From Labilibacter sediminis (GTDB lineage: Bacteria > Bacteroidota > Bacteroidia > Bacteroidales > Marinilabiliaceae): a DNA stretch of 64,000 nucleotides. The DNA is taken from assembly GCF_005877885.1 (NCBI RefSeq), contig NZ_VCHY01000006.1, positions 62,001-126,000 of the forward strand, in the 5' to 3' direction. Below, one piece after another: positions 36,852 through 45,600 of this stretch (the stretch's first letter is position 1; every line of letters starts with the position of its first letter). Position numbers and translations under genes: made by a program. The notes beneath the pieces were generated by a model. It was not told the DNA's origin. It did not search any database and saw only the letters and a program-made list of their open reading frames with translations.

Positions 36852-38405
36852 ATGAGTGTGTATAAAAATTTATTTGCCATCTGTTTAATTGCGCTTATCA
36901 GCGCTTGTGGATTATCCAATAGAGTTGAAGCTAAAAGACCAAACGTTCTGTTCATTACAGTGGACGACATGAATTGGAACTCGGTGGGAGCTTTTGGTTG
37001 TAAGATTCCTGATATTACTCCCAATGTTGACGAACTTGCCCAATCAGGCATTAGATTTGAGCAGGCTTATGTACAAGCTCCCAACTGTTCTCCTTCCAGA
37101 AGCGTATTTCAAACCAGCCGTTATCCACACCAAAGTGGCATGCGTGGTTTTTACTATGTGGATGCTGATTTTAAAACATTACCCGAGATTTTAAAAGAAC
37201 ATGGTTATATTACCGGCGTGCTGAACAAGGCTGCCGATACCAGCCTGAGTCCTGATTTTGATAAATATTGGGATGTCAATGGCAAAGTGAGTGGTGCTGA
37301 AAAACGATCAGCAGATACCTACCGTAAGATGTTGAATAGCTTTTTAAAGGAAGTTGAATCGAGTAATAAACCTTTTTACTGTGTGGTAAATGTTGCCGAT
37401 CCTCACAAGCCATTTTTTAACGATCCGAAATCTGCTAAACAAGGATTTGATAAGTTTAAACCTTCAAAAATATTTTCTTTAGAGGATATAGAAGTGCCGG
37501 CATTTTTACCAAAGCACCCTAAAATAAAGCAGGAAACCCTAAATTATTACAACTCTGTTAAGCGGGGTGATGACTGTGTAGGGGCAGTAATGGAGGCTTT
37601 AAAGAAGAGTAAGTTTTACGACAATACCATCATTGTATTTGTCTCAGATCATGGTATGCCATTACCTTTTGCCAAGTCTACCATATATCAAAACGGGATT
37701 CGAACACCATGGATTATTAGCTGGCCCAATGCAATTGAACGAGGCACTGTGGACAAAACTCATCTGATTTCGGCAATAGATTTTATGCCAACCGTATTGG
37801 ATTTATTGAATTTACCAAAGGAGGCAGGCATGAATGGTAGTTCTTTTAAGCCCCAGATATTTGGTAAAAAAGATACAAACAGAAAATATGTTTTTGCACA
37901 ATTTGATGAGAATGCCGGAGGTATTCCCCGACCTTCACGTTCAATTACATCTAAAAAATATGGCTATGTATTTAATAGCTGGGCAACCGGCAAATACCCC
38001 TTTAAATGTGCAGCCGAATCATATGTGACTCATAAAACCATGAAAGCACTTGCAGAAACAGATGAAATAGTTGCAAAGCGTTTTAATCATTGGGTATATC
38101 GTACGGTAGAGGAATTGTACGATTATGAAAAAGATCCCGACGCCTTGAATAACCTGATTGAAGACCCTGCTTATAAAGAGGTGGCTGACGAATTACGCAT
38201 GGAATTAGAGAATTGGATGACAGAAACCAATGATTATGTGTTGCCGGCTTTTCAAAATAAAAACAATAAAGAAGTCTTAAATAAATGGATGGCCAAAGAA
38301 GATCAAAAAGCCATTGACCGTTCAAAAACCATTAAGTGGAAACGTTTTAGTAACAGAAGTGGAAAAACAAAGAAGGATAATAAGCTTTTTAGAGTTGTAG
38401 ATTAA
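36852..38405 (+). CDS. Family S1 sulfatase, N-sulfoglucosamine-sulfohydrolase-like lipoprotein
   Basis: The 517-residue sulfatase has a lipoprotein signal (ALISAC, Cys19) and metal-site TVDDMNWNSVGAFGC. The formylglycine site is Cys79 in CSPSRS, and ADPHKPFFND and VSDHGMPLPFAKSTIYQNG follow. The block GMPLPFAKSTIY is shared in form with the 24385 sulfatase (GIAFPGAKTTVY), so the two belong to the same S1 branch. In the place of GKWHL it has LNKAADTSL, a striking change in a usually conserved substrate-site segment. A basic C-terminal extension (KRFSNRSGKTKKDNK) is present. It precedes HTCS2 by 56 bases. Confidence 0.9.
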   Translation: MSVYKNLFAICLIALISACGLSNRVEAKRPNVLFITVDDMNWNSVGAFGCKIPDITPNVDELAQSGIRFEQAYVQAPNCSPSRSVFQTSRYPHQSGMRGFYYVDADFKTLPEILKEHGYITGVLNKAADTSLSPDFDKYWDVNGKVSGAEKRSADTYRKMLNSFLKEVESSNKPFYCVVNVADPHKPFFNDPKSAKQGFDKFKPSKIFSLEDIEVPAFLPKHPKIKQETLNYYNSVKRGDDCVGAVMEALKKSKFYDNTIIVFVSDHGMPLPFAKSTIYQNGIRTPWIISWPNAIERGTVDKTHLISAIDFMPTVLDLLNLPKEAGMNGSSFKPQIFGKKDTNRKYVFAQFDENAGGIPRPSRSITSKKYGYVFNSWATGKYPFKCAAESYVTHKTMKALAETDEIVAKRFNHWVYRTVEELYDYEKDPDALNNLIEDPAYKEVADELRMELENWMTETNDYVLPAFQNKNNKEVLNKWMAKEDQKAIDRSKTIKWKRFSNRSGKTKKDNKLFRVVD

Positions 38406-38461
38406 CGGCAATCTATATAAATTAGACATTGAGTTTTTATTAAATGTAGAGAAATATTGCC

Positions 38462-41400
38462 ATGGCATATACGAATAGGTTTCTAAAGTTGTTTGTAGTT
38501 TTATTGTTGTTATGTCCTTTAAATGCAGGTGCTTACGAGGTAAAGCATATAAGTGTTGAAGATGGTTTGAGCAATGGAAAAGTAAATGCCTTTGAAACAG
38601 ATTCGTTAGGATATATGTGGTTGGGTACTTCTATAGGTTTAAACAGGTATTCAGGTTACGAGATTAAGCAGTATGCTATATCCGAATTTTCAAAATCTAA
38701 AAACAATAATATTACAGAGATCATTAATTATAATGGCGAGCTTTTTATTATAGGGAGTGACGGTGTTCTTTTACAATATCGGTATGACCAGAATGATTTT
38801 GTAGAATTATTCTATCGGCCTTCATATAAATTTATTTCAGCTTGCGTTGTAGATCATAAAATCGTATTCGGATTGCCTCAAGGTATATTGATGTATGACC
38901 TGGATAAAAAAAGTTTAGGAGAGGTTATGTATCCGGGGTTTACATACAACCGTCGTTTAATTGTTAAGGAGCAATCAGTGTATTCAGCTACCTCAAAAGG
39001 CGTAGTTGTATACGATTATGAACAAGGAAATTTAAATGTTGTTGATACCCTGTTAAGCGGTAAGGATATTATCACAGTTTCTATTGATGATAAGAGGAGG
39101 GTGTGGATAGGGACTGAAAGAGATGGCCTTTTTGTTAAGGATAGTAATAAACTGATTGATGTTGAATTGTATAATTCATCATTGAAAACATATTCGGTTA
39201 GGGATATAGCGTTTAACACCCATGGAGATGCAGTGATTGCAGTTGACAGGTTAGGCTTATATATTGTAGACGACTCATTTGAGGTTAAGCATCATTTTAT
39301 GAATGATCCGGACCAGAAAAATACATTAAGGCAAAATAATATTGATCGAATATTTATAGATAATTCCAATGTGTATTGGCTTGCCGTTGGTGAAATAGGT
39401 GTCGATTTACTCTATTCAAAGGATAATCCTTTCGAAAATATCTCACATGTTTTAAATGATAAAAATAGCATCCATAACAATATCATCCGAAGTATTTATG
39501 AAGATGAGGATGGTAATTTGTGGTTTGGAACAGAGGATGGTATTAGCCGGCTTAATAAAAATGAGCAGTGGACCAACTTTAATAGATCCTTAAAATTAGA
39601 GAAAACATCTATTCTCAGCATCAATGAATATCAAGGAAAATTGATATTGGGTACCTATGGCGAAGGTTTGTTAATGATGGATGGATTATCAGGTCGAGCA
39701 AAGGAGTTGTTAAAAGATCAGCAAAAGAAACTGAATCTTATATTTTCAACTTTTACCAAAGAAGATGAGCTTTGGGTAGGAGGTAACGACGGCCCTTTGA
39801 GTTTGTATAATAAAGGTGAGTTTGTTCAGCAATTCCCCATAGGCAGAATAAGATGTATGGTTGAAGGGGATGATGATTTTATGTATGCAGGCTCTGTTGC
39901 AGGTGTTTTTATTTTAAATAAGCGTAATTATAGTTTTCAAAAATTAAATAATCCCCAATACCCTGATAAAAATGTTTTGGCCAATACTTATGCGCTTTGT
40001 TTAGATGTAAAACAGAATACCTTATGGATTGGCAATGATGCAGGTATTCATAGTTATAGCCTGAAAAATAATCAGTTTAAGCATTATGACTTACTGGATA
40101 CAAATAAGTTAGGTATTGTGTATTCTATTCAGCAGGATAATGAAGGTTTGCTGTGGATGGGAACTTCTACCGGTTTATGGCGATTTAATGTTCAGGATTC
40201 ATTTTTCAGGAAATATGATCAGGAAGAGGGAGTGGAGGCTAATGAGTTTGGTTTTGGTGCATCGACTAAACTTAGGGATGGAAGGTTGGCTTTTGGCGGG
40301 CCCGATGGAGCCGTAATTTTTAATCCGGAGCACCTGGTGCAGGATGCCTTAGCATCAAGCTTATTTGTAAGTGATTTTAAAATAAATGGTGTTCAGGCTA
40401 ATTCTATTATAAATACCGGTGATATCAATTATCAGAATAAATTAGAGTTAAATTATGACCAAAATTCCTTAAGTTTTACTGCAGAGGTGTTGAAATTTCA
40501 TGGACCTAAAAAGAATATGTTTCAATGGCAATTGAAGGGTTACGATGAAAATCCAATATTGTCAGAAGATAGCAGGACAGTTTCTTACTCTAAGTTGCCC
40601 TCAGGAAGCTATGTTTTAAATATTACATCCTTTAATGCAGATGGAGTGCAGGCTCCTTATGTGTTTAAAAAGGAGATTGTTATAAAAAATCCTTTTTGGA
40701 AAACATGGTGGGCCTATTTATTTTATTTTGTTGTTATAGGTGTTTTGGTATCACTTATCTTATTAATGGGAAGAGCCAGAAACCAGCAGCGTTTTAGCGA
40801 TGAAAAAATAAAATTCTTTGTGAATGTAGCCCATGATATCCGTACTCCGGTCTCGCTTATTCAATTGTTAATTAATCAACTATCTGCTACTGAGAGAAAT
40901 AAAGATGCCATTGAATTGATAAGGCGTAATACCAGTAGCTTAAATGAGTATGTTTCGCAGTTGTTAGAGTTTCAGAAAGCTGAGCGTCAGAAATTAAAGT
41001 TAAGTGTGGAGGAGGTAAAAATAAAAAGCTTACTTAAAGTACTTGCAACTGATTTTCAACCTTTATTGGAGAAGAAATCCATGGATCTCAATATTTCATC
41101 ACCAGATGTGAATGTATGGGTTGATAAAAGTAAAATGAGCCGGGTGATTAATAATTTAATATCTAATGCTATAAAATATGGAGAGGAAGGCGGCGCAATT
41201 AATATCCAGGTAAAGGTAAATGAAGACAATATTAAAATTGATTTCTCGGATAATGGTTTAGGTGTGCCGGAAAAGCAACAAAAACAAATATTCACCAGGT
41301 TTACTCGTGGTGATAATGTTCATCAAAGTGGTATTTCGGGTAGTGGTATAGGCCTTATGTTGGCAAAACGAATTGTAGAATTACATCAGGGTAAAATATC

Positions 41401-42289
41401 CTTGCAGAGCAAAGAGAACATTGGTTCAACATTTACTGTTGAACTGCAAAAGGGTTCCAAACACTTTAAAAATGATGAAATTAAAACTGTAGAAACCACT
41501 GATAGTGGATATGATAAGGTACCTGATATGATCGGAGAAAACAAACTGGCACTGCTGGTGGAAGATAATGAAGATCTTAGGGCGACAATTAAATCAGAAC
41601 TCGATAAAAGTTATCGTGTAATTGAAGCACCTAATGGTAAGGAAGGACTTGTTTTAGCCATTGAAAAAAATCCGGATATAATTATTACTGATGTAATGAT
41701 GCCTCAGATGAATGGTAAAGAATTATGCCAGATCATTAAAAGCAATATTAAAACAAGCCATATACCTGTGGTGATGATTACTGCTTTGGGAGGCGTTGAA
41801 GATAAAGTGGAAGGTCTTGATGTAGGAGCTGATGCCTATGTAGAGAAGCCATTTAGCATTGAGGTTTTAAAGGCTACAATAAATAACTTATTGCGTACGC
41901 GTCAGGCATTGGGTAATGTTGCAGGAAAAGAAGATATTAAGAAAGCCAATTATACTTCGCCCGATGAGGAGTTTCTGTCTACAGCAGTTGAATTGATTAA
42001 GGAAAATATAACTGACCGGGATTTTACCATTGATGTGCTTTGTGAAAAATTGGGATTTAGCCGTTCTAACCTCTTTAGAAAGTTGAAAGGCCTAACTGGT
42101 ATGACACCTTCTGATTTAATGATTAAGATTAAGCTGAATCATGCTGTAGAATTGTTTAAATCGAATCAAAATATGCGCATTGCGGATATTGCTTATGAGT
42201 CAGGTTTTCACGACCCTAAATACTTTAGTACTGTCTTTAAAAAGTTCTACGGAAAAACCCCTAAGCAGTTTATGGAAAGCCAGGAGTAA
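38462..42289 (+). CDS. Hybrid two-component system regulator HTCS2
   Basis: The 1275-residue sensor-regulator has the same architecture as HTCS1: signal peptide (ends GAYE), propeller repeats (GTSIGLNRYSGYE, WFGTEDGISRLNKN and more), Y_Y_Y domain (GYDENP to NPFWKTWW), a membrane helix at about 745-768, HisKA with His791 in AHDIRTPVS, HATPase with GSGIGLMLAKR, receiver with Asp1077 in ITDVMMPQMNG, and an AraC helix-turn-helix to the end. It is followed by a 670-base gap with repeats and a second-regulon site and then the second PUL, which it likely activates. Similar sites before the GH2, sulfatase and 56485 genes suggest it controls them too; that is inference. Confidence 0.95.
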   Translation: MAYTNRFLKLFVVLLLLCPLNAGAYEVKHISVEDGLSNGKVNAFETDSLGYMWLGTSIGLNRYSGYEIKQYAISEFSKSKNNNITEIINYNGELFIIGSDGVLLQYRYDQNDFVELFYRPSYKFISACVVDHKIVFGLPQGILMYDLDKKSLGEVMYPGFTYNRRLIVKEQSVYSATSKGVVVYDYEQGNLNVVDTLLSGKDIITVSIDDKRRVWIGTERDGLFVKDSNKLIDVELYNSSLKTYSVRDIAFNTHGDAVIAVDRLGLYIVDDSFEVKHHFMNDPDQKNTLRQNNIDRIFIDNSNVYWLAVGEIGVDLLYSKDNPFENISHVLNDKNSIHNNIIRSIYEDEDGNLWFGTEDGISRLNKNEQWTNFNRSLKLEKTSILSINEYQGKLILGTYGEGLLMMDGLSGRAKELLKDQQKKLNLIFSTFTKEDELWVGGNDGPLSLYNKGEFVQQFPIGRIRCMVEGDDDFMYAGSVAGVFILNKRNYSFQKLNNPQYPDKNVLANTYALCLDVKQNTLWIGNDAGIHSYSLKNNQFKHYDLLDTNKLGIVYSIQQDNEGLLWMGTSTGLWRFNVQDSFFRKYDQEEGVEANEFGFGASTKLRDGRLAFGGPDGAVIFNPEHLVQDALASSLFVSDFKINGVQANSIINTGDINYQNKLELNYDQNSLSFTAEVLKFHGPKKNMFQWQLKGYDENPILSEDSRTVSYSKLPSGSYVLNITSFNADGVQAPYVFKKEIVIKNPFWKTWWAYLFYFVVIGVLVSLILLMGRARNQQRFSDEKIKFFVNVAHDIRTPVSLIQLLINQLSATERNKDAIELIRRNTSSLNEYVSQLLEFQKAERQKLKLSVEEVKIKSLLKVLATDFQPLLEKKSMDLNISSPDVNVWVDKSKMSRVINNLISNAIKYGEEGGAINIQVKVNEDNIKIDFSDNGLGVPEKQQKQIFTRFTRGDNVHQSGISGSGIGLMLAKRIVELHQGKISLQSKENIGSTFTVELQKGSKHFKNDEIKTVETTDSGYDKVPDMIGENKLALLVEDNEDLRATIKSELDKSYRVIEAPNGKEGLVLAIEKNPDIIITDVMMPQMNGKELCQIIKSNIKTSHIPVVMITALGGVEDKVEGLDVGADAYVEKPFSIEVLKATINNLLRTRQALGNVAGKEDIKKANYTSPDEEFLSTAVELIKENITDRDFTIDVLCEKLGFSRSNLFRKLKGLTGMTPSDLMIKIKLNHAVELFKSNQNMRIADIAYESGFHDPKYFSTVFKKFYGKTPKQFMESQE

Positions 42290-42310
42290 AACGTAGAAAG
42301 GAAATTGATT

Positions 42311-42454
42311 TGCATCACTTTGATCTCATGCGTACCACTTTGGTATTATCTTGCATGGGGTTGATTATCCCCTGCATAACTTTAATGCGCTCTGCATGAC
42401 TATGGAGCAGTCTTGCATGAGTTTGATGTGGCGCTGCATCACTTTCGTGTGGCC
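42311..42454 (+). repeat. Degenerate tandem array with roughly 21-bp period
   Basis: Seven units start at 42311, 42329, 42352, 42373, 42393, 42414 and 42435. Each opens TGCAT (one TGCGT), and most follow with a variant of ACTTTGAT. Spacing is 18, 23, 21, 20, 21 and 21 bases, close to two helical turns. It lies immediately after the HTCS2 gene. I see no coding meaning; a protein-binding array is possible. Confidence 0.6.
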
Positions 42455-42510
42455 TGGCGCGGGTTACAGAAGGTTTATTTTTGCGCACGAATACAGTATT
42501 TTACGAAATG

Positions 42511-42680
42511 GGAATCGACTCTCCTCCTTTTTTCAAGGAGGAGGTACCTCGACATAGGAGAGGGGAGGTGGTTTAAACCTCTGTAATACCTTTAAGATTA
42601 ATGAAATTATAGAATTTAAAATCACCTCTCTGGTTCGTGCCTCATCGTACTCTCCCTTCGTAAGGAGGGGAGTCGATTCC
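42511..42680. mobile_element. MITE-like element with 19-bp terminal inverted repeats
   Basis: GGAATCGACTCTCCTCCTT at 42511-42529 is mirrored by AAGGAGGGGAGTCGATTCC at 42662-42680, one mismatch. Inside, AGGTGGTTTAAA and TAAAATCACCT form a second, looser inverted pair. There is no coding capacity. A non-autonomous repeat element is the best guess. From 42681 to 42824 I see no gene. Confidence 0.6.
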
Positions 42681-42824
42681 TATGATTTATAACATCTTGC
42701 TGAGCTAGAATCTCTTTTTCTCTACTCTTGATGGTATTTTCTACCCTTTTTTCTTGCCAGGAATAATAATTGTATGACGAGTAGGTGTCAGGTAATCAGT
42801 GAGTAATGTGATTAGGTTAGTCTT

Positions 42825-42865
42825 CAAACCCATCTGCCCAGTTTTCAAACCCATATTTGCATATA
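42825..42865 (+). promoter_or_regulatory. Second-regulon direct-repeat site before the second PUL
   Basis: CAAACCCAT occurs at 42825 and again at 42846, exactly 21 bp apart, with CTGCCCAGTTTT between. This is the best copy of the direct repeat. It is about 100 bases before the first hydrolase start and downstream of HTCS2. A DNA-bound AraC-type dimer would fit the spacing. Confidence 0.65.
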
Positions 42866-42961
42866 CTTTTTCATATTGCAATCGTGTTGGTATCATTAAT
42901 TCTAAAAGAAGCGGCCAATAAGTAAGTTTTTAAATACAAAAACAAAATAAAAGCAAGTTAT

Positions 42962-44215
42962 ATGAAGATTATCTATGTTATCATTGGATTAGTAATCATT
43001 ATTGGGGCATGGGCGTTGACGACTCCCAAAAAAGATGATGTTACTCAAAAGTTGATTAAAGACTACAATTATGTAATCGGTACCCAGACAGTGGGTTCTA
43101 AATATAAGTTTACAGAAGAGTCGATGTTGGTGGAAACAGCCCGTCAAATAAAAGACATGGGATCCAATCTGCTAAAATTCTCGATGCACCCACGTTATTG
43201 TACCGAAAATTATGGTTTACCTGAGAATAAGGAAATTACATCATTAACAAAACTGGCTCAATTAGAACCTTCAGTTAAAGAAGTCCTTAATATGGATTTT
43301 AAATACTATCATATCTGGGTATATGGTTTCTCGCAATATTCGCCCGAGCCAATAGGGAGTAAGAATGATACCACCCAAATTAAATTTATTGGAGGCTATC
43401 CTGATTGCTATGCCAAGGCATTATATGATGAGTTGTATGAGTTGACAACCTATATGTTAAAGGAGTTTAATAACTCGGGAAAAGTGTTTTACCTGGGTAA
43501 CTGGGAAGGTGATTGGCATTTGCGTTGGGATTATGATCGCACTAAACCAGCTGATGAAGCGACATTAGACGGCATGCTGAAATGGGTCAAGATACGTCAG
43601 AAAGCCATTGACGATGCTAAAAGGGATACCGAATATAAGAATGTGGAGATCTATCACTATGTTGAGGTGAACCTGGTAAGGCGTGCCATTGAACTAGGTG
43701 ATAAAGTGGTGACCAATACTATTATTAAAGAGGTCAATCCTGACTATGTTTCATACTCATCTTATGATGCAACCAACCCACCTAAAACAGAGGAAGAATT
43801 GCAAACTTCTTTGAGCGAAGCTTTGGATTATATTGAATCGCATCTTCAGCCCAAAGAAGGTTTGCCACAAGGTAAACGTGTATGGATTGGTGAATACGGA
43901 AGCCCTTTTATCAGTCACGGAGAAGAAGTTCAGGATGAGCGTGCTAAATGGGTGATTAATACCGGTTTAAAGTGGGGAGCCCCTTTTATTCTTTTTTGGG
44001 AGATGTATAATAATGAGATCAAAAAGGAAACAGGAGAGCAGGTGGGCTACTGGATGATTGACGATGAAGGTAGAAAACAGGAGATATGGCATACGCACAA
44101 TAAGTTTTATAAGGATAGTAAGCAATTTTTAAAACAGTATTATAAGGAAAATCAAAAGATGCCATCCTTATCTGTGTTTCAGGAGGAAGCTTTAAAGTTT
44201 AACGCCCTAAATTAA
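42962..44215 (+). CDS. Putative glycoside hydrolase of an unassigned family (paralog 1)
   Basis: The 417-residue protein has an N-terminal membrane anchor or signal (IIYVIIGLVIIIGAWALT) and no lipobox. The body resembles a TIM-barrel hydrolase. Conserved with the next two genes are GNWEGDW (180-185), YHYVEVN (231-237), DYVSYSSYD, IGEYGSP and FWEMYNNE. The acidic residues Glu182, Asp184, Glu235 and the Glu in IGEYG are candidates for catalysis. I cannot attach a CAZy family from sequence. It directly follows a regulatory site and begins the second PUL, where an endo- or exo-acting enzyme on the target glycan would be expected. Confidence 0.7.
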   Translation: MKIIYVIIGLVIIIGAWALTTPKKDDVTQKLIKDYNYVIGTQTVGSKYKFTEESMLVETARQIKDMGSNLLKFSMHPRYCTENYGLPENKEITSLTKLAQLEPSVKEVLNMDFKYYHIWVYGFSQYSPEPIGSKNDTTQIKFIGGYPDCYAKALYDELYELTTYMLKEFNNSGKVFYLGNWEGDWHLRWDYDRTKPADEATLDGMLKWVKIRQKAIDDAKRDTEYKNVEIYHYVEVNLVRRAIELGDKVVTNTIIKEVNPDYVSYSSYDATNPPKTEEELQTSLSEALDYIESHLQPKEGLPQGKRVWIGEYGSPFISHGEEVQDERAKWVINTGLKWGAPFILFWEMYNNEIKKETGEQVGYWMIDDEGRKQEIWHTHNKFYKDSKQFLKQYYKENQKMPSLSVFQEEALKFNALN

Positions 44216-45432
44216 TGGTTATGCGATTATATTTTTTATTCATATGCATTGTGTTTACTTGTCTGATTGACGGAAAAGCACAGCAGCTTGATGGTGAAAT
44301 ATTTGATAAGGCACCCAAGCTCGAAGACTACAATTTTGTTCTGGGAACACAGTCTATTGGAGCTCACTATAAGTTTACCAAAGAGTCATATATCGTTGAG
44401 CAAGCTAAGCATACTCTTGGTATGGGTTCTAATATCCTAAAAATTTCACTGGGTAAAAACTATGCCAAGTCGTACGGTATGAAGCCTGTTTCAGGAGTTA
44501 AAAGTACACTCGATTTACTCAAGAAAAAGAAAGACTACCAAGAGGTAATGGATATGGATTTTAAATACATATTTGCCTGGGTACACACTTTTACACCAGC
44601 TAAATGGCAGGATGGTTTAACCTCAGAGGAGAAACTGACACTTTACCGCGAGATGTACGAATTGACTGAATACGTTTTAAAAACCTATAACAATTCAGGC
44701 AAAACCTTTTTGTTTGGTAACTGGGAGGGTGACTGGCTTTTACATTCAGGTTACGATAAAAAAAGTATTCCATCTGAAGAAAGAATTCAGGGTATGATAG
44801 ATTGGTTTAATATCCGTCAGATTGCTGTGGAAGATGCTAAAAAAAATACCCCTCACAAAAATGTAGAGGTATGGCATTATATTGAGTTAAATCTGGCCTT
44901 AAAAGGAATGCAAGGAGAAAAGTGTATTGCGCAAAGTGTTCTGCCTAACATCAATCCCGATCTGGTTTCTTACTCAAGTTATGAGATTATCAAGCAAAAG
45001 GAGACTTACGAAGATTTAAAAAAGGATGTTGGTGCGGTAATGGATTACATCGAAAGTAAGCTTCAAACTAAAGAAGGTATTCCTTTTAAACGTCGTGTGT
45101 ACATTGGTGAATACGGTTATCAGACAAATAAAAAACAGGATGATAATGACCAGAATTTCTTAACCAAACGCATGATGAAAGTGAGTCTGGATCTGGATCT
45201 GCCATTTTCATTGCATTGGGAAATGTATAATAATGAATACACCAAAGCCGGTGTATCAAAAGGTATGTCAATGATTAGTGAAGAAGGTAAGAAAAAGCCG
45301 GTTTACTACTTGCATCAAAATTACTATTCAGCGATGAATGACTATCTGAAAGTTTATAAAAAGGAACACAAGTCATATCCTGGATATGATGTTTTCAAAA
45401 AGAAAGCCATCCAGGTCCTTGATAATCTTTAG
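44215..45432 (+). CDS. Putative glycoside hydrolase of an unassigned family (paralog 2)
   Basis: The 405-residue paralog of the preceding protein has a signal peptide (FLFICIVFTCLIDGKAQQ). It keeps GNWEGDW, WHYIELN, DLVSYSSYE, IGEYGYQ and HWEMYNNE. Start and stop overlap in TAATG, typical of translational coupling; ATG 44221 is an alternative start. Paralogs 1 and 2 align along their whole length (for instance MDFKYYHIWVYGF with MDFKYIFAWVHTF), so they are a tandem duplication with divergence. The mini-ORF leader begins 16 bases after its stop. Confidence 0.7.
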   Translation: MVMRLYFLFICIVFTCLIDGKAQQLDGEIFDKAPKLEDYNFVLGTQSIGAHYKFTKESYIVEQAKHTLGMGSNILKISLGKNYAKSYGMKPVSGVKSTLDLLKKKKDYQEVMDMDFKYIFAWVHTFTPAKWQDGLTSEEKLTLYREMYELTEYVLKTYNNSGKTFLFGNWEGDWLLHSGYDKKSIPSEERIQGMIDWFNIRQIAVEDAKKNTPHKNVEVWHYIELNLALKGMQGEKCIAQSVLPNINPDLVSYSSYEIIKQKETYEDLKKDVGAVMDYIESKLQTKEGIPFKRRVYIGEYGYQTNKKQDDNDQNFLTKRMMKVSLDLDLPFSLHWEMYNNEYTKAGVSKGMSMISEEGKKKPVYYLHQNYYSAMNDYLKVYKKEHKSYPGYDVFKKKAIQVLDNL

Positions 45433-45447
45433 AAGCAGCAATTATTA

Positions 45448-45600
45448 ATGAAACGAACATGTAAATTTTAATCTTAAAAATTACGCACCGGGTAATGAAA
45501 TACGAAGTATTCATGAGCACCTTAAAGTGTAAAGTTATAGTGAAAAATAAAATTTCTTGAGAGTTCCATGTGGCAAATGAAAGAAAATTTTAAACACATG
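45448..45600 (+). promoter_or_regulatory. Leader module copy A: MKR mini-ORF, GAGTTCCAT, AT-rich start region
   Basis: ATGAAACGAAC at 45448 opens MKRTCKF and a stop. GAGTTCCAT follows at 45561-45569, and AAAATTTTAAACACATG runs into the start codon of the next gene at 45598. The same parts recur at 56383-56487 and 57990-58082, with partial copies at 17555 and 21142. No TAnnTTTG promoter is visible in this interval. Confidence 0.55.

Noticed and set aside
42311-42454. CRISPR array
   Set aside because: Units of about 21 bp have no constant repeat and variable spacer structure, and no cas gene is nearby.
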